Notes: generated by a model from the sequence alone, not told the origin. DNA of 64,000 nt from Hyphomicrobium sp. LHD-15 (GCF_031157355.1 NZ_JAVIFT010000002.1:413501-477500); one strand, 5' to 3'; counted from the stretch's first letter, positions 1 to 9,352 are shown. A program made the numbers and translations.

Positions 1-651
1 GGCGGCTTCGTGGACGGCTTCCGCGTCGTTGCCGTCAGCTTCGATCACGCGAATGCCGAAGGGCTTGGCGCGATCGGCGAGGCGGCCTGCCTGCTCGAGC
101 GCCTTCGGCGTGCTCTGGGCGTAGCCGTTGTCTTCGACGACGAGCATGTACGGCAGCTTCCAGAGCGCGGCCATGTTGAAGGCTTCGTAGAACGCGCCTT
201 CGGCGAGCGCGCCGTCGCCAGCGAACTGGACGACGATGGCGCCGGATTTCCGGGTTTTCTCGGCCATGGCCATGCCGACGGAAACGGGCGCCATGCCGCC
301 GAGGATGCCGTTCGAATAGAAGTTTTTCTTGTGAAGGTGCTGGCTGCCGCCGACGCCTTTGCAGACGCCGTCGGCGCGGCCCATGATTTCGGCGATGAGG
401 CCGCGGGCGTCGCCGCAGTAGGCGAGGTAGTGGCCGTGGCCGCGGTGGTTCGAGCAGAGGACGTCGCGGTCCGGATCGAGGGCGGCGACGACGCCGGCGG
501 CGATGGCTTCCTGGCCGATGCCAGTATGCACCGTGCCGCGCAGCTTGCCCTTGCTGAAGAGATCAAGAAGGCTGGTCTCGACGGCGCGGATCAGGGCCAT
601 CGTCTCGTACATGGCTCGAAGTGAGCCTCGTGGGGTGAGGGCTTTCTGCAT
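1..651 (-). CDS. TPP-dependent dehydrogenase E1 component, alpha subunit (partial, 3' end outside window)
   Basis: This is the alpha subunit of a pyruvate/acetoin/branched-chain 2-oxoacid dehydrogenase-type E1 enzyme, which decarboxylates a 2-oxoacid using thiamine diphosphate. Reading the minus strand from the ATG at 651 gives 217 codons without a stop, running off the window start. The sequence contains SNHRGHGHYLA, GGSQHLH and the TPP/Mg signature GDGALAEGAFYEAFNMA followed by EDNGYAQST, all typical of E1-alpha. The 651 start (preceded by GCAAGG) is preferred over the internal ATG at 612 because it leaves the usual 13 or so residues before the conserved YETMALIR helix. The substrate cannot be told, because the beta subunit and E2 would lie outside the window. 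Confidence 0.86.
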   Translation of the reverse strand, partial: MQKALTPRGSLRAMYETMALIRAVETSLLDLFSKGKLRGTVHTGIGQEAIAAGVVAALDPDRDVLCSNHRGHGHYLAYCGDARGLIAEIMGRADGVCKGVGGSQHLHKKNFYSNGILGGMAPVSVGMAMAEKTRKSGAIVVQFAGDGALAEGAFYEAFNMAALWKLPYMLVVEDNGYAQSTPKALEQAGRLADRAKPFGIRVIEADGNDAEAVHEAA

Positions 652-771
652 CCTTGCGCGCTCGTCCGTCGATGCAACTCGTGTCGTGCACACAGGCGTA
701 GGACGCTGAGCTTTCAGGGAGCTTACGTAGGGATCAGCAACTCGATTGACGGAGTTTTTCGTCGGGCCGCG

Positions 772-2028
772 TCAGACCGCTTCGCGCTTCTGGCCGACGC
801 CGAAGCGGCGCTCGATGTAGTCCTCGACGAGAGTCTTGAAGTCGGCGGCGATGTTTGGGCCGCGTAGCGTCATCGCCTTCTTGCCGTCGATGAAGACGGG
901 GGCGGCCGGGCTCTCGCCGGTGCCGGGCAGCGAGATGCCGATGTCGGCGTGTTTCGATTCTCCCGGCCCGTTGACGATGCATCCCATGACCGCGAAGTTC
1001 AGCGTCTCGACGCCCGGATAGCGGGTTTTCCAATCGGGCATCCGATCGCGAATCATATTCTCGACGTCGCGGGCCAGTTCCTGGAACACGGTGGAGGTGG
1101 TGCGGCCGCAGCCGGGGCACGCCGCGACGACGGGCACAAACGAGCGGAAGCCCATCGTCTGCAGGATTTCCTGGCCGACTTTCACTTCGAGCGAGCGGTC
1201 GCCGCCCGGCTCGGGCGTCAGCGAGATGCGGATGGTGTCGCCGATGCCGTCCTGCAGCAGGATGCCGAGCGCGGCGGTCGAAGCGACGATGCCCTTCGAG
1301 CCCATACCGGCTTCGGTGAGCCCGAGATGCAGCGCGTAGCGGCAGCGGGCGGCCAGCATGCGGTAGACGGCGATTAGATCCTGAACGGACGAGACCTTCG
1401 CCGAGAGGATGATCTTGTCGGCACCCATGCCGAGCTTCTCGGCCTGCTCGGCCGAGATGAGCGCCGATTGCACGATGGCTTCGTGCATGACCTGGCGCGC
1501 GTCCTTGGGATTGGGCGAAACGGCATTCTCGTCCATCAGGCGCGTCAAGAGATCCTGGTCGAGCGAGCCCCAGTTAACGCCGATGCGCACCGGCTTGTCG
1601 TGCTTCAGGGCAATCTCGATGATGTCGGCGAACTGCTTGTCCTTTTTGTCCTTGAAGCCGACGTTGCCGGGGTTGATGCGGTATTTGTCGAGCGCTTCGG
1701 CGCAGGCGGGATTTTCCGCGAGCAGCTTGTGGCCGATGTAGTGGAAGTCGCCGACGAGCGGTACGTGCACGCCGCGCTTCAGAAGCTGCTCTTTGATGTG
1801 GGGCACGGCCTTCGCGGCTTCGTCGCGATCGACGGTGATGCGCACCAGCTCGCTGCCGGCGCGGGCGAGGGCTGCCACCTGGGCGACCGTCGCGGCGATA
1901 TCGGCCGTGTCGGTGTTGGTCATGGACTGAACGACGACCGGGGTCGATCCGCCGACCACGACGCCGCCGACGTCAACCGGGATCGACCATCGGCGCGGGA
2001 CAATCGAATTTTCGTCGATATCTATCAT
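772..2028 (-). CDS. ispG: 4-hydroxy-3-methylbut-2-enyl-diphosphate synthase (flavodoxin)
   Basis: IspG (GcpE) carries out the penultimate step of the MEP isoprenoid pathway, reducing the cyclic intermediate MEcPP to HMBPP in the cytoplasm with a [4Fe-4S] cluster. The 418-residue protein has the family N-terminus ([17 protein letters not shown] barrel) and the C-terminal cluster ligands in CPGCGRTTS and [10 protein letters not shown], which supply three Cys and the Glu. The length fits the bacterial form that lacks the plant insert. The ATG at 2028 has only a weak purine-rich leader. It runs in the same direction as znuB, 78 bases downstream of it, with no clear terminator between them. Confidence 0.96.
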   Translation of the reverse strand: MIDIDENSIVPRRWSIPVDVGGVVVGGSTPVVVQSMTNTDTADIAATVAQVAALARAGSELVRITVDRDEAAKAVPHIKEQLLKRGVHVPLVGDFHYIGHKLLAENPACAEALDKYRINPGNVGFKDKKDKQFADIIEIALKHDKPVRIGVNWGSLDQDLLTRLMDENAVSPNPKDARQVMHEAIVQSALISAEQAEKLGMGADKIILSAKVSSVQDLIAVYRMLAARCRYALHLGLTEAGMGSKGIVASTAALGILLQDGIGDTIRISLTPEPGGDRSLEVKVGQEILQTMGFRSFVPVVAACPGCGRTTSTVFQELARDVENMIRDRMPDWKTRYPGVETLNFAVMGCIVNGPGESKHADIGISLPGTGESPAAPVFIDGKKAMTLRGPNIAADFKTLVEDYIERRFGVGQKREAV

Positions 2029-2106
2029 TGGTGCTTTGGGTGTCGTCAGAGGGCTTCCGCGCCCTTCATTTAATAGAGGTTGGCCGGTTCGGCCAGCGGG
2101 GTGCGC

Positions 2107-2910
2107 TCAAGAGCGCCTCGCGAATGCCGCCGAGGCGACCGAAATGCCGGCAATCAGCGCCATGAACAGGACGATCGAGGGCCCCCCCGGCACGTCGAAG
2201 TTCAGGGAGAGGGCTATTCCGAGTATGACGCTCAATACCGCAATGGCGGCGGCCAGCAGGGCCATGCGCTCGGGTGTCGAGGACAGTGGGCGGGCAGCCA
2301 CGGCCGGGACGATCAGGAAGGCGATCACGAGCAGCGCGCCGACGATCTTGATGGCAATGGCGATGGTAAGCGACAGAAGGACAATGAAAGCGGCCTTCAC
2401 AAGGTCCCGGTTGACGCCCTCGGCGGAGGCCAGCTCCTCATGTACGGCGAGGCGCAGCATGGGCTGCCAGAGCCAGGCCAGGACGCCGAGCACCACGGCA
2501 CCGCCGCCGTAGATCCAGTAGAGGTCGGTGGTGGTGACGGCAAAGATGTCGCCGAAGAGGTAGCCCATCAGATCGACGGCCGGGCCGCGCAGGCTCAAGG
2601 TGGCGATGACGCCGAGCGCCAAGGCGCCGTGGTGCATGAGGCCCAGGATGGCATCGAGCGGCACGACCTTCTGGCGCGAGAGCAGGATCAGGAGCCCGGC
2701 GACGACGAGGGTCACGAAAATGACCGGGGCGGTGATGTCGGTGCCGAGGGCGAGACCTAGCGCGATGCCGATGAGGCTCGCCTGCGAGATGGTCTCGCCG
2801 AAGTAGGCCATGCGGTTCCAGATGACGAGCGAGCCGAGCGGGGCGGCGACGATGGCGAGCGCGAGCGAAGCTGCGAGCGCGCGCAGAAGAAACGGCTCGA
2901 GGGTGCTCAC
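2107..2910 (-). CDS. znuB: Zinc ABC transporter, membrane permease
   Basis: ZnuB is the inner-membrane channel subunit of the high-affinity zinc importer ZnuABC. The 267 residues are almost wholly hydrophobic, with about eight membrane segments and the ABC-3 family features (GSLVIWNRMAYFGETIS near the N-terminus, then an alternating TM pattern to the end). The start is a GTG that overlaps the znuC stop by four bases (GTGA at 2907-2910), so translation is coupled to that of the ATPase. Its position in a zur-znuC-znuB operon supports zinc rather than manganese as substrate. No periplasmic binding protein gene (znuA) is present in the window. Confidence 0.93.
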   Translation of the reverse strand: MSTLEPFLLRALAASLALAIVAAPLGSLVIWNRMAYFGETISQASLIGIALGLALGTDITAPVIFVTLVVAGLLILLSRQKVVPLDAILGLMHHGALALGVIATLSLRGPAVDLMGYLFGDIFAVTTTDLYWIYGGGAVVLGVLAWLWQPMLRLAVHEELASAEGVNRDLVKAAFIVLLSLTIAIAIKIVGALLVIAFLIVPAVAARPLSSTPERMALLAAAIAVLSVILGIALSLNFDVPGGPSIVLFMALIAGISVASAAFARRS

Positions 2911-3857
2911 TTTTGCTCGCCTCCGGCAAGACCACTCTGCGCACGTCCCGCAGGTCCACCGAGCCTGCCTTCAGCAGGGGCCGTCTCGCCGCTCAGATCG
3001 TGGCGATGATCGTGGTGGTGCTGGTATACGGCGAACGTGCGCGCCTCCTCGGGGCCGAACAGGCGCGTATACTCCGGGTGCTGGGCGACGGTTTCCGGAA
3101 TGCCGGAGCAGCAGACATGCCGATTGATGCAAACCACGCGGTCGCTCTGCGCCATGACGATGTGAAGGTCGTGGGAGATGAGGAGCACGCCGAAGCCGTG
3201 GCTGTCGCGCAGGCTGCCGATCAGCCCATAAAGCTCCGCTTCGCCGACGTAGTCGACGCCGCTCACCGGTTCATCGAGCACCAGCAGCGCGGGATCGTTC
3301 AGGAGCGCACGCGCGAGCACCACGCGCTGCAACTCACCGCCGGATAGCTCGCTCAATTGCTGATGAATGACGTGGGAGGCGCCGACCTCATCCAGCACGC
3401 GGGCGATCCGGTTTTTTCGTGCGCCCGCGCCGAGGGACAGGAAGCGCTCGACCGTCATCGGAAGTGTGCGGTCGATGTCGAAGCGTTGGGGAACGTAGCC
3501 GATCGACAGGCCGGGGCGACGGGCGACGATACCGCCGTCCGGGCGTTCGAGGCCGAGCAGGGCGCGAACGAGGGTCGTTTTGCCAGCGCCGTTCGGGCCG
3601 ATGAGGGTCACGATCTCGCGCGGGTGAATGTCGAGGTCGATGTCGGACAGGATGGTGCGGTCCGAGCGGACGATCTTGAGGCCGCGGGCGCTGATGAGAG
3701 CGGTGGCATCGAGGGGGCGGGCCGCGGGCGCGCCATGACTATGGCCGGAGCAGCACGAGCCATCCAGTTTATGGACGTGTGTGGTGTGAGAGGAGGCGTG
3801 GGGTGGCGCCGGAGCGACGCCCGCAGGCCCCGCCGTTTCTCCGGGTCGCTCGGTCAT
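2907..3857 (-). CDS. znuC: Zinc ABC transporter, ATP-binding protein with His-rich ends
   Basis: ZnuC is the cytoplasmic ATPase of the zinc importer. It has Walker A (GPNGAGKTT), the signature LSGGELQRV, Walker B (LLVLDEPVSG) and the switch His (LLISHDLH). At 316 residues it is longer than the usual 250 or so. The extra length lies in an N-terminal segment of about 45 residues with many His and a Cys pair (HASSHTTHVHK, SCCSGHSHG) and a C-terminal HHHDHRH cluster, both plausible metal-binding tails. It follows zur by about a dozen bases and overlaps znuB, so the three genes form one operon. Confidence 0.94.
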   Translation of the reverse strand: MTERPGETAGPAGVAPAPPHASSHTTHVHKLDGSCCSGHSHGAPAARPLDATALISARGLKIVRSDRTILSDIDLDIHPREIVTLIGPNGAGKTTLVRALLGLERPDGGIVARRPGLSIGYVPQRFDIDRTLPMTVERFLSLGAGARKNRIARVLDEVGASHVIHQQLSELSGGELQRVVLARALLNDPALLVLDEPVSGVDYVGEAELYGLIGSLRDSHGFGVLLISHDLHIVMAQSDRVVCINRHVCCSGIPETVAQHPEYTRLFGPEEARTFAVYQHHHDHRHDLSGETAPAEGRLGGPAGRAQSGLAGGEQK

Positions 3858-3869
3858 GCGAGAACCAGC

Positions 3870-4382
3870 CTAATCTTCTTTTTTCTCGTCCGCGGCGCAG
3901 CGCGGGCAGAGGCCCTGAACTTCGACGAACTTAACACGGGCGACGAATTTCGCGCTATTCGCCGCTTCGCCGATCAGGTCGAAGATGTGCTGGCCGTCCA
4001 CTTCGCCGACGGCCCCGCATTTCTCACAGGAGAGGAACAGCGGGCGGCGGCCAGTCCGGTGATCCATCCGGCGGCAGGCGAAGAAGGCGTTCTTGCTTTC
4101 GAGGCGGTGGATGACGCCGGCTTCGAGCAGGGCGTCGATGGCGCGATAGATCGAGATGGGGGCGACGCGTGTGCCTTTGTCGGCGAGGCGGGCCAGGATT
4201 TCATAGGCGCCGATCGAGGCGTAGGTGGCCGCGATCTCCTCGTAGACCATCTGGCGCAATTTGGTGAAGCGCAGGTTCTTGGCCGCGAACTCCTCTCCCG
4301 CGCGCTCGACGGCCTTGGCCAAGCGCTTGCCATTGGATTTGTCCGGTGGGGGAAACGCGGTGCGATTTGCGACGTCAGACAT
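3870..4382 (-). CDS. zur: Fur-family transcriptional repressor, zinc-type (Zur)
   Basis: This is a Fur-superfamily regulator of 170 residues and the first gene of the zur-znuC-znuB operon, so most likely the zinc-sensing Zur. The N-terminal winged helix (about residues 25-95, LRFTKLRQMVYEEI to SIYRAIDALLEAGVIHRLE) binds DNA. The C-terminal part carries two CxxC pairs (SCEKCG and LCPRCA) for structural zinc and a His-containing dimerisation core. The ATG at 4382 is preceded by AAAGG. Zinc specificity is inferred from the operon. Autoregulation through a site in the upstream gap is likely but not proven. Confidence 0.9.
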   Translation of the reverse strand: MSDVANRTAFPPPDKSNGKRLAKAVERAGEEFAAKNLRFTKLRQMVYEEIAATYASIGAYEILARLADKGTRVAPISIYRAIDALLEAGVIHRLESKNAFFACRRMDHRTGRRPLFLSCEKCGAVGEVDGQHIFDLIGEAANSAKFVARVKFVEVQGLCPRCAADEKKED

Positions 4383-4536
4383 CGGGACCTTTGTTCGTTT
4401 CTTTTGTCCGTTTGCAACAGAATATCATGACGCTTCCTCCTGCCTAGAGAAATCGCCGCAGCTGGTTTTCCGTCCGCTGAATTGATTGTGATGTGACATG
4501 TAAAGGTACAGCGGACATCGGCAGTTGGCGTGTATA

Positions 4537-4549
4537 GTAACAGTATTAC
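4537..4549. promoter_or_regulatory. Possible Zur-type operator (13-bp dyad)
   Basis: GTAACAGTATTAC is an imperfect palindrome (GTAA-N5-TTAC) in an AT-richer pocket of the divergent zur/thiolase gap, about 155 bases upstream of zur. Fur-family operators are AT-rich dyads of this general kind, but the match to any known Zur consensus is loose. The call rests on position and symmetry only. Confidence 0.25.
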
Positions 4550-4655
4550 ACTTACCCGGTTTTTGCCATGTTTCTGTAGTTACTAGCGCCCATCGCTAGA
4601 CCCGCATGCGTTTCGGTTGGGTTGCGTTTCTTCTTGCGGACAGCATTTCTCGTCT

Positions 4656-5819
4656 ATGCCTTTCTCGTCCACCTACATCATCGCGGCCAGGCGTTCAGCT
4701 CTCGGCAGAATTGGCGGCTTGCATCGAAGCCGGCGGATCGCTGACCTCGCTGCCCCGGTCATCCTCGCCGCGCTCAAGGATAGCGGCTTGCAGCCGGCCG
4801 ACGTCGACGAGCTGATTGTCGGAAACGCGTCAGAAGGTGGCAATCCCGCGAGGCTGATCTCGCTGGCCTCGGGGCTTCCAGAGACGGTTGCCTCCCATTC
4901 CATCGACCGGCAGTGCGCTTCGGGGCTCGATGCGATCATCGCGGCGGTGCGCGTCGTCCAGGCGGGCGAAGCGGACGTGGTGGTCGCGGGAGGGGCGGAT
5001 TCGCTGTCGACGGCGCCGTGGCGCGTCGCCAAACCCAAGAGCCTCTATCAGCTTCCACATTTCCTGCGGGTCGAGCCGGCAGGCGACGAGACCTTCGACG
5101 ACGCGACCCCGTTCGAGATTTCCGAGCTCTTGCCGCGCCGTCTCGGGATCACGCGCGCTCGGCAGGATATGGTTGCGATGCAGTCCCATCTCAAGGCGGA
5201 GGCGGCTCGCGTGGCGCGCCGGTTCGCCGGCGAGATCGTGCCGATGCGCGCCAATGCCGAGGAGAACCGCGACCAGAGCGCGGTCGAACCTCAAATGGAC
5301 GACCTTGAGGAGATGCAGCCGTTTGCGCCGCCGCATGGAACGCTAACGCCCGGCAATACCAGCGCTCTGCATGATGGCGCCGCGTTCGTTGTCGTCGTCA
5401 GCGAGCGGATCTGGCGGGAGAAGGGGAAGCCGGCTGCCATGCGGCTCGTCTCGGCGGCCGCGCAAGGCGTTGCGCACGACAACGACGGCGAGGCGCCGAT
5501 CGAGGCAATGCAGAAACTTTACAGTCGCCTCAACGGTTTCAAGCGCGACGAGATCGGCGTGTTCGAATTGAGCGAAAGCTCGGCGGCGCAAGTGATTGCG
5601 CTGTCTGAACTCTTGAACATAGACCTTGCCAAAATCAATCCCGATGGCGGCGCTGTCGCGCGCGGGCACCCACTTGGGGCGGCTGGTGCCGTGCTGGTGG
5701 TTCGCTTGTTCTCGACCCTGGTGCGCGCCGCCGGCCCTGAGAAGTCGAAATACGGTGTCGCGACGCTCGGCGCGATCGGCGGTCTCGGGCTCGCGGCGCT
5801 GTTTGAAGCCGTGCGGTGA
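4656..5819 (+). CDS. Thiolase-family protein with altered active site
   Basis: This is a thiolase-fold protein of 387 residues from the ATG at 4656 (an in-frame TTG at 4617 would add 13). The nucleophilic Cys motif is intact (DRQCASGLDA, Cys87), as is the His motif (ARGHPLGAAGA, His338). However, the usual NEAF motif is replaced by SESS (residues 306-309), and the second catalytic Cys of the ATLCxGGG motif is replaced by Gly in ATLGAIGGLG (residue 372). Classical acetyl-CoA acetyltransferases need that Cys as general acid/base, so biosynthetic or degradative thiolysis cannot be assumed. It stands alone, divergent from zur, and its substrate is unknown. Confidence 0.85.
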   Translation: MPFSSTYIIAARRSALGRIGGLHRSRRIADLAAPVILAALKDSGLQPADVDELIVGNASEGGNPARLISLASGLPETVASHSIDRQCASGLDAIIAAVRVVQAGEADVVVAGGADSLSTAPWRVAKPKSLYQLPHFLRVEPAGDETFDDATPFEISELLPRRLGITRARQDMVAMQSHLKAEAARVARRFAGEIVPMRANAEENRDQSAVEPQMDDLEEMQPFAPPHGTLTPGNTSALHDGAAFVVVVSERIWREKGKPAAMRLVSAAAQGVAHDNDGEAPIEAMQKLYSRLNGFKRDEIGVFELSESSAAQVIALSELLNIDLAKINPDGGAVARGHPLGAAGAVLVVRLFSTLVRAAGPEKSKYGVATLGAIGGLGLAALFEAVR

Positions 5820-6017
5820 GGGGGCAGCGGGCGACGGAACCAAAGCGCCGCTTACGTTTTCAGCAGACATTAAATAGCCTTCATGTGCTCCGATCGCCGT
5901 AATCCCGCCGCGTTAAAGCCCGGGAATGGTAAGGAATGCGCATAAGGATTCTGCGCGAAGGCACGATACTTGTGCCGCCTGCGCTCCGGGCTGGAGCGTG
6001 AGATAGGATTTGAGAGT

Positions 6018-9000
6018 ATGGGCTGGGACGTCAAGGCTACGGCGGACGGAGTCGTTCAGTCACTTCCGTCATTTCCCAATGTCGGTCAGGACCTCTCGCT
6101 GCCGCAGGCGGCGAACTGGATCATCATGGGGCTTCTGGTGCTGGCGGTCGCAAGCGCGCTGGTGCGGTTGCTTCCGAAGCTCTGGACGGCCATCGAACAG
6201 ACGCTGTTCACCAACTGGCGGCTCGCTCTCATCGGCGGCTCGGCGCTGTTGCTCTCGCTCGCTGGCGGCTGGACGACGTGGGACGGCATGCGGAACTTCA
6301 CCGGGGAATCGGTGCTCTCCGCAATGTTCACGTTCGGCATTCACGGCGTGATGCTGATCGTCGCGTGGCTGATCGGCGAGAGCTTCGCGACCGGAATGAA
6401 CCAGGTGCGCGGCAAGTCAGGCCGGAGCGTGAGCCCGCCGCTGGTGGCGCTTTCGGTTCTGGGCGGCGGGTTTGTGCTTGCGGCCATCACAATCGCGATC
6501 GTCCATGCCGGGGTTTCGAGCGATCAGCTGCTTTATGGATTTGCTGCTGCTGGTGCGGTGCTGCTCGCCGTTTCGGCGGTGATGATGTTCTCGACGAGCG
6601 ATGTCGTGCAACCTTACGCGCAGGGCATCCGCATCGTCGCCAAGAACGCGATGCTGTGGGTGATGTTCATCGCCTGCATGGCGACGAGCGTGTTCTTCTC
6701 GTTCGACAGCCGCTTCAACGTCATCTTCCCGAAGGACCAGCGCGAGCGCGCGGCCGAGATCCGCACCAAGAACCAGGTGGCGGGCGTGGTCGCCGATATC
6801 GGCGAGACTATTTCCAGCCGCCGGATGACGGAAGCCGAGCACCTGTTCCAGAGCGAAGGCTGGAACGCCTATGAAACGCAGCTCGCAAATCTCTCGAAGG
6901 CCTCGGAAGGGGCCGAGTCGGAGATCGAGACGCATTTCACGAAGCAGATGGAGGCGCATCGCTCGTCTATTGCCGTGCAGCAGGAGCGGATCGCGACCGC
7001 GACCAGCGGACAGGCCGGGCTTGCAAACAAGAAGAACGTGCTCACGGATGAGCTGTCGCGGCTCAAGGCCGACCGGCCCGGGCTTGCGGCTGATCTTTCG
7101 GGCAAGAAGTCCGAGCTCGACACGCGCGCCAAGGAGGTCGATGCGAAGCGCGTCGAAGCCATGGCCGAAGACAAGGGCGTCGAAGGCACGCTCAAGGAAG
7201 GCAAGGGTCCAATCTATCGCCAGCGCGTGGCGGAGATGGGCAAACTCAAAGAGTACTACAAGATCGGCGAGGAGCGCGTGCGCGATGCGCAGAAGCGGCT
7301 AGATGCCGTCGATACGCGCGTGGCGCAGATCGAGCGCGAGCTTGCCGGCGTGGACGGCGAACTTGCCAAGCTCAAGGGCGAGGCAGTGACGGCCGAACAG
7401 CGTATTCAGGCGGCGGAATCTTCGCAGCTTGGCCAGGAAGGCCAGAAGGTGGATCCGGCGCGCGTGCGCGCGGCGTTCGAGCGGGCCCGCGCAGATTTCC
7501 GGCAGCAGCCCAATGCGGAGCAGCTGGCTTCGCTGCATCAACATTGCACGCAGCTCTATGATGCGATGATCAGCACGGCGGCGACCAAGGATCGCGTGCG
7601 CAACATCGATTGCGATCCCAAGCAGGCGGTGGAAGCGGCAGCGACGATTTTCGCGCTCAACGCCGGTCTCAAGGCATACGAGACGAACTGCGCGGGCGGC
7701 GACAAGGTGCCGACAACGGGCGGTGTCGATCCGCTGCTGCAGTTCGGGCGCAAGTGCCTGCAGGATTCCGGTTTGCCGAGCGGCGATTCCTCGGTAATGG
7801 GCGCCAAACTCTCGGCAATCGACCTCAATCGCGACGACAAGGCCCACAACTTCGTGGTGTCGCTCAACGCGTTCCAGGACGGCAACAGGCTTGCCTATCT
7901 CGCGCTCGCCATCGCAATCGGCATCGACAGCCTGATCTTCATGACGGGCCTGTTCGGCGCCAACGCCGTGCGCTCGCCGCTGTCGGACGTGCCGAGCATG
8001 AAGGCGCGCAACTCTCAGGAGCTAAACGCGATGATCGAGACGGCGCTGCTGCCGGACATGTTCCGCAAGGCGCGGCTCGTGTCGCAGTCGATGCATCCGA
8101 TCGAGAACGTGGAAGGCTTCTCCAACGAGGTGCGGCTCGACGAACTCGATCCGGAAACCGCCGTGCAGGTGCGCGAAGTGCTGAACGCGGGCGCGATCAT
8201 CGGTGCGGTGCGGCGCGGCGAGCGGCCGAGCCATTATCTCGTGCGTTCTGAGCTTTTGGAATTCCTGAATACCGTCATCAAGCGCGAACTCGAGACCAAC
8301 CGCGAGAAGGCCGAGCGCGGTTTGACGCTCGATCAGCTCGAAGATCAGGTGGTCGTCGCGCTCTTGCCGGAGGTGGCGGCCAATTGCGAGGCCGTGCTTG
8401 CCGAACTGGTGCCCATCGACGATCCGAAGCAGACCGGCTTTACCTCGGTCGTTGCCCTCGACGAGGTGATGGACGAAGCCCGCGCACCTATTCTCAACGT
8501 GTTGAACACCGGTGCGACGTTCTCGGTCGTGCAGCGCGAGAAGGGCACGGACAGCTACTTCGTGCACAAGGATCTCTACAAGACGCTGGCGCGTATCCGG
8601 GCCCGCGAAGTGGCGCGGGGCGGCTATCGGCTCGAAGGCCCGGCTGCGGGGCGGCGGCGCATTGCAGCTTCGGCTGCCGGGAAAGCCGGCTATGGCGGTT
8701 CGCTCACGCCGGCAAACCCGGCGCTGACCGATCAGACCCGCAAGGACAAGCCGGCGCCCGCGCTTTCGGCCGAGCCGACGGCGGGATATCTCGAGCCGCT
8801 GCTCGGGGCGCTCGGCGTTCAGCCCGACGACTTCATGACGCTCGAAGGCATTGCGTTCGAAGCCGCGTTGCAGGCGGCGGAAACGCTTTCGAACCTGCGC
8901 CACAACAACCGGCTTCTGAATCAGTCCCTCTCGGATCGCGACGAGGAGGAGCATGCGCGCGTCACGCGGGCGTTCGAAGCGCTCGACAAGATGCTGGCTC

Positions 9001-9329
9001 CGGAAGACGATCTGAGGCGCCAGCATCTGGTTGCCGCCTCGGAGGAGATCTCGCAGAACTGGCAGCTGATCATGCTGTTGCCGAAAGGGCCGTACGAGCG
9101 CGAGCTTGGCGAGCTGGTCGAAGATCTCGAACCGCAGAACGGATCGGGCTCGCTCCGGAACGAGGAGCAGGCGCTGATGATCGTGGCGCGGCGGGTTTTG
9201 GGTGATCTTGCAGCCAATCCGCGCCGGACTGACAAGGACTGGATGCATCTCGATTCGAAGTTCCAGCAGCTGCTGCTCGGTTCTCAGCAGCAGGCGGCCG
9301 TTCGCGACGCCAAGCGCGCCTTGAACTAG
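6018..9329 (+). CDS. Uncharacterised 7-TM protein with extracytoplasmic coiled coil and duplicated C-terminal domain
   Basis: I do not recognise this 1103-residue protein. The ATG at 6018 is preferred to a TTG at 5970. Six hydrophobic segments fill about residues 30-240. A Lys/Glu/Arg-rich coiled coil follows (about 245-480), then a region with four Cys (HQHCTQ, NIDCDP, ETNCAG, GRKCLQ). A seventh TM (AYLALAIAIGIDSLIFMTGL, about 628-655) leads to a C-terminal part of roughly 450 residues. Positive-inside charges place the coil and cysteines outside and the C-terminus in the cytoplasm. Residues of about 667-758 and 771-868 are a tandem duplication (ALLPDM/ALLPEV, RLDELDPE/ALDEVMDE, VLNAGA/VLNTGA). 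It is transcribed alone and ends at a strong terminator. A stress-sensing or envelope-scaffold role would be speculation. Confidence 0.85.
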   Translation: MGWDVKATADGVVQSLPSFPNVGQDLSLPQAANWIIMGLLVLAVASALVRLLPKLWTAIEQTLFTNWRLALIGGSALLLSLAGGWTTWDGMRNFTGESVLSAMFTFGIHGVMLIVAWLIGESFATGMNQVRGKSGRSVSPPLVALSVLGGGFVLAAITIAIVHAGVSSDQLLYGFAAAGAVLLAVSAVMMFSTSDVVQPYAQGIRIVAKNAMLWVMFIACMATSVFFSFDSRFNVIFPKDQRERAAEIRTKNQVAGVVADIGETISSRRMTEAEHLFQSEGWNAYETQLANLSKASEGAESEIETHFTKQMEAHRSSIAVQQERIATATSGQAGLANKKNVLTDELSRLKADRPGLAADLSGKKSELDTRAKEVDAKRVEAMAEDKGVEGTLKEGKGPIYRQRVAEMGKLKEYYKIGEERVRDAQKRLDAVDTRVAQIERELAGVDGELAKLKGEAVTAEQRIQAAESSQLGQEGQKVDPARVRAAFERARADFRQQPNAEQLASLHQHCTQLYDAMISTAATKDRVRNIDCDPKQAVEAAATIFALNAGLKAYETNCAGGDKVPTTGGVDPLLQFGRKCLQDSGLPSGDSSVMGAKLSAIDLNRDDKAHNFVVSLNAFQDGNRLAYLALAIAIGIDSLIFMTGLFGANAVRSPLSDVPSMKARNSQELNAMIETALLPDMFRKARLVSQSMHPIENVEGFSNEVRLDELDPETAVQVREVLNAGAIIGAVRRGERPSHYLVRSELLEFLNTVIKRELETNREKAERGLTLDQLEDQVVVALLPEVAANCEAVLAELVPIDDPKQTGFTSVVALDEVMDEARAPILNVLNTGATFSVVQREKGTDSYFVHKDLYKTLARIRAREVARGGYRLEGPAAGRRRIAASAAGKAGYGGSLTPANPALTDQTRKDKPAPALSAEPTAGYLEPLLGALGVQPDDFMTLEGIAFEAALQAAETLSNLRHNNRLLNQSLSDRDEEEHARVTRAFEALDKMLAPEDDLRRQHLVAASEEISQNWQLIMLLPKGPYERELGELVEDLEPQNGSGSLRNEEQALMIVARRVLGDLAANPRRTDKDWMHLDSKFQQLLLGSQQQAAVRDAKRALN

Positions 9330-9352
9330 CTACCTACCTTTCCTGAGATACG

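Noticed and set aside
8022..9248. Long antisense frame within the 7-TM protein gene
   Set aside because: Composition is rich in Arg and His as expected of a shadow; the sense frame has coherent TM and duplicated-domain structure.
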